Assembly: GCA_030159075.1 (NCBI GenBank)
Contig: BROG01000106.1
Span: 760,001-824,000, forward strand
Direction: 5' to 3'
Length of the DNA: 64,000 nucleotides
Origin: Atrina japonica
Taxonomy: Eukaryota; Mollusca; Bivalvia; Pterioida; Pinnidae
In this document: in pieces, positions 59,886 to 64,000 of the stretch
How positions within the stretch are numbered: position 1 is the first letter of the stretch
How the letters are laid out: each line of letters begins with the position of its first letter
Position numbers and translations under genes: made by a program
The notes under the pieces: model-generated
Database searches by the model: none
Told to the model about the DNA's origin: nothing
Seen by the model: the letters and a program-made list of their open reading frames with translations, nothing else

Positions 59886-60254
59886 ACTATGCTTTATATA
59901 CCATACATGTGTATCAAAATACATGTTATTGTACATAGAGAGAAATGGCAATATTTTATTATATGGCTTCACTTACGATAAACTAACATGTACATGTATA
60001 GATTTGATAATATATCAGATAAAAGTCAATATTTACACCTTGCCACACTTAATTTTAATGAAAAGTATCTATATAATTTACACAAATGAGACAACAACAG
60101 ATAACAGGATTGTTCAGTAAATTCCATGGCAACTATCATACTTTGAGTGATCATCTACTAAGACCTTGAATCATAAAATAGTCAAAAGCAGGCGTAGATG
60201 TTGGTCAAACTTTGGATCATTTATATAATGCTTCTTACAATAGTTTGATTATAC

Positions 60255-60412
60255 AGTGGTTCCTGTCTTGAGAGACCACTCTCATGACAGACCACCTACA
60301 TGTACCTATAACATGTGACTCATTCACCCTAAAAGACACATTTGGTCTGGTTGAAATCACTGGTTTACAAAAAACTCCATTTTTTCTGGGTCGATGAGTT
60401 TAAGAAATTACT
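60255..60412. mobile_element. Two adjoining MITE fragments
   Basis: 60255-60310 has CAGTGGTTCCTGTCTTGAGA; 60327-60412 has CATTCACCCTAAAAGACACA and GGGTCGATGAGTTTAAG. Confidence 0.55.
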
Positions 60413-60734
60413 CAGTTAACTACTGGCATATATAAAACCACTTTAGAAAGACCATCTTCATGTAGAATGAACATGAGATCATATTTCAGTGGCAGATGGG
60501 ATAAACACATGTTTCCAAAAAGATATAATCAAATAAAACATTGCAATATATTTCCTCCTTCTTTACTGAAATTATTAACCAATTTTCAAAATTCCATGAC
60601 AATTCACTGCCCTTTGAATAAAATCAATCTTCACCAACTTTTAAAACGAGGTGGATGGCAGCCCTCAGGTACATCAGGCAACTGATTTGCAATTTCAACT
60701 GTTTCAATTCCATACACATACTCACTTCACATTC

Positions 60735-61312
60735 AGACGATGGGCCTACACATACTCAGTCAGCACTCATAATCAGACTGTATACATACTCAGACATTGG
60801 GCCTACACATACTCAGTCAGCACTCATAATCAGACTGTATACATACTCAGACATTGGGCCTACACATACTCAGTCAGTACTCATAATCAGACTGTATACA
60901 TACTCAGACATTGGGCCTACACATACTCAGTCAGCACTCATAATCAGACTGTATACATACTCAGACATTGGGCCTACACATACTCAGTCAGCACTCATAA
61001 TCAGACTGTATACATACTCAGACTCATTGGGACCATACACATACTCAGTCAGCACTACTCATAATCAGACTGTATACATACTCAGACATTGGGTCTACAC
61101 ATACTCAGTCAGCACTCATAATCAGACTGTACTACTCAGTTGGGCCTACACATACTCAGTCACTCAGACATTGGGGCCTACACATACTCAGTCAGCACTC
61201 ATAATCAGACTGTATACATACTCAGACATTGGGTCTTTCACACATACTCAAGTCAGCACTCATAATCAGTACATGTACATGTACATACTCAGATATTAGT
61301 GGCCTACACATA
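60735..61312 (+). repeat. 57-bp minisatellite, about nine copies
   Basis: Unit CACTCATAATCAGACTGTAT, ACATACTCAGACATTGGGCC, TACACATACTCAGTCAG. 57 is 19 codons, so long repeat ORFs (137 and 214 codons) appear in two plus frames; no start context or other support. Confidence 0.97.
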
Positions 61313-61639
61313 CCAGGCACACAAAGATTTCAAACAACAATACACCACAAATATTGTATGTAATTTTATTTGACCAATTGCAATAATGATGTACATGTAC
61401 TTTATTTTTCCAGACACCTGTAAGAACTCAAGTATTTTAAAGTTAGGCAGTTGATTTGTGAACATACACTTACAAAATATCATAACTTAAAATTCAAATT
61501 CCTGTGAACACAAAGATGCTTTAGAGATACATGTGTACGTTATTTCCAATGTGTTTAGAAACATCCCACAAATATTTGAGATATTTCACTATCAAATGTT
61601 ACTTTGCTTTAGGGTTGAAATAATACATTAAAGGTTTAA

Positions 61640-62285
61640 CACACACATATTATGATTTTATCAGAGCTCACACACATTTAGTCTTTATTTTTCCAGTCAG
61701 TAAAACACACATATTGTGACATATGGAATAAGAACTCCCATTTGATCCATAATCATACATTGTGCACTTTAAAGTTAGGCTTTATTTGATTTGTGAAAAT
61801 ACTGATACTGATATGTAAGAAACAATAACCAAAATTACCATACATTTTGTATCTGTATATAAATTCATAATACACATGGAAAGCCACACTTGCTCATTAA
61901 CACACACATATTATGATGTCATAATCATACATTGTAAACATGTACAGGTCACACATTAACACACACAAACATATGTCACTTGCACATAAATAGTACATGT
62001 ATTAACACACACACATATTATGATGTCATAATCATACATTGTAAACATAAAGTCACACAAAACATTGACTCACGTATTAACACACACACACAAACAAAAA
62101 ACATCAACACTCACACATTTGTATACACTAACAAATACGATACATGTAATCACATACAAGTACTCGAACACACACACACACACACATGTACTCAAAGATC
62201 AACATGCTCACACATCACATTAGCACACTACAAATACATGTAACATACTAACATATGAAAATAAACAATCACATGTATACATACA
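61640..62285. repeat. CA-rich degenerate repeat region
   Basis: Loose repeats of ACACACACATATTATGATGT, CATAATCATACATTGTAAAC and (CA)n at 62169-62184. Confidence 0.8.
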
Positions 62286-62391
62286 CAAACACTTACATGT
62301 ACAGTAAATTGTTAGCCGATAAAGAAAACACATCTGTAGAAATATTTATGAATTTTGATTAAGTTTATCATGTTTTTTGGCAATCTTTACA

Positions 62392-62468
62392 TTACAGTGG
62401 CTGATTCAGTGTGTTAAACTTTTGATTACAAAAGTGGCTGATTCAGTGTGTTAAACTTTTGATTACAA
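62392..62468. repeat. Direct doublet, ~39 bp
   Basis: GTGGCTGATTCAGTGTGTTA plus AACTTTTGATTACAAA occurs twice in tandem. Confidence 0.95.
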
Positions 62469-63244
62469 ATATACTAAGTCTAGTATATGTAAGATGAAAT
62501 TCTTTCCATGTTATTTTACACATTTTGTAGAGATGAGGGAATATCTAGTCTAAAATATTTAGACAACTTGTAAGTGTTAGTAGATCAGAGAGGTTCTTAA
62601 CCTGCTGGTAGATATGATCAGCTCCAGATGATTACTGGAATTTCTTACTGCTACTCCCAGAGATGGATTACATTCCAGTAACATTAAACAGTTCCTCTGT
62701 TATACTTCAAATATCCACATTACATCAGCGATTACGTACGTATAGCGAGAACAACGAATGTAATTGTTAGCAGTAGAATGCAATGTACATTACTGTATAT
62801 ACCGGTATGTTGTGGAAGAACTTAATGTAAGCTTTTTGTACATACACAAGAGAATGTTGTTTTTTTTCTTCATACCTGTACATTTTGTAAATGTATTATA
62901 CATGTAGGTATGACCACATGTAGGTTTGTATTTGTACATGTATACATGTACATAACATGTTTATATAGATGTAAGCATTGTGACCTTGATGTGACAGTCA
63001 CTCTGGCATTTCTTAGCAGTATCATCTCAGAGGTAATTAACTCTTGTAATAGACTATTGAGATTTCAGTGATATTTCTCACTGGTACTCAGGCAAAGCTT
63101 ACTTAGGATCAGCACAAAGTGACACCCACAAATGTTATCTCAGATGACAGGTGTTGTCTTTCAAGAGAGGTTGCACTGTAGGTATACAATGTATCCTTGG
63201 ATCACATGTCAAACACTTTTAAAAATGCTTCTAATAGATGCTGT

Positions 63245-64000
63245 ATATCTCAATGGTGACTAGGTCACAACATATCAACATCTAACAGTGACATACATGT
63301 ATCTATGGTGGAGGACATGATTGTCACTATGGTGACTAGGACACATTTGAACATCTGACCTATACCCGGTATATGTATCTATGGTGGATGGCATGATTGT
63401 CGCTATGGTGACTAGGCCACATTAGTGACATACATGTATCTATGGTGGAGGACATGATTGTCACTATGGTGACTAGGACACATTTGAACATCTGACCTAT
63501 ACCCGGTATATGTATCATGGTGGATGGCATGATTGTCGCTATGGTGACTAGGCCACATTTTAGCATCTGACATATATGTATCTATGGTGAATGGCATGAT
63601 TGTCTCTATGGTGACTAGGAGTAGGACACATTTTCATGGCATGATTGTCTCTATGGTGACTAGGAGTAGGACACATTTTAATGGCATGATTGTCTCTACG
63701 GTGACTAGGAGTAGGACACATTTTAATGGCATGATTGTGACGTGTCTATGGTGACTAGGAGTAGGACACATTTTAATGGCATGATTGTCTCTATGGTGAC
63801 TCATTTTAACATCTGACATATGTATCTATGGCGGATGGCATGATTGTCTCTGTGGTGACTAGGACACATTTTAATATCTGACATATATGTATCTATGGTG
63901 AACGGCATGATTGTCGCTATGGTGACTGGGACACATTTTAATGGCATGATTATCTCTGTGGTGACTGGGACACATTTTAACACCTAACATATGTATCTAT
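63245..64000. repeat. Composite minisatellite running off the window end
   Basis: Units built from TATGGTGGATGGCATGATTG, TCGCTATGGTGACTAGGACA, CATTTTAACATCTGACATAT and ATGTATCTATGG, with short (about 50-bp) and long (70-120-bp) forms. About a dozen copies; array continues to 64000. Confidence 0.95.

Noticed and set aside
60651..61299. 137- and 214-codon plus ORFs
   Set aside because: Products of a 57-bp tandem unit; the peptides are pure repeats.

Overview
The window is AT-rich animal nuclear DNA with spliced genes, long introns and heavy repeat content. No bacterial operon, rRNA or complete tRNA gene was seen. The dispersed repeats are of kinds common in bivalve molluscs: short hairpin elements, tRNA-headed SINEs, and a 'gctcacctga / ggtcaaggtca' element. 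A bivalve is therefore the best guess. This is inference and no species is named.

Genes. (1) On the plus strand, 57-4511, the last five coding exons of COG1 (conserved oligomeric Golgi complex subunit 1). All splice phases fit and they encode the final 245 residues. (2) On the minus strand, 35926-15453, a complete nine-exon Homer scaffold gene: EVH1 domain, a 22-glutamine tract, then a C-terminal coiled coil. All phases agree and the joined CDS is 1362 nt (453 aa). Its proposed first exon carries an unusual acidic N-terminus instead of the usual Met-Gly-Glu-Gln start. COG1 and Homer converge, with about 10 kb of repeats between them. (3) On the minus strand, 41309-40674, a terminal exon for an unrecognised Ser/Pro-rich protein, with a possible first coding exon at 57987-57958. 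The rest of 42-64 kb shows no convincing exons.

Repeats. More than 20 separate minisatellite arrays, with units of about 19 to 118 bp and mostly unrelated sequence, fill roughly a fifth of the window. Between them lie terminal-inverted-repeat (MITE-like) families, two SINE families, foldback elements and simple repeats.

Most notable. Two Homer introns hold tandem arrays made from the neighbouring exon's 3' edge together with its splice donor: a 75-bp unit with seven intronic copies and a ~45-bp unit with ten. Intact GTAAG- or GTAA-type donors are thus repeated just downstream of the real one. A third, weaker case may exist beside exon 3. Such arrays could act as decoy or competing splice donors, or simply record slippage seeded at exon borders. 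Sequence alone cannot decide which.
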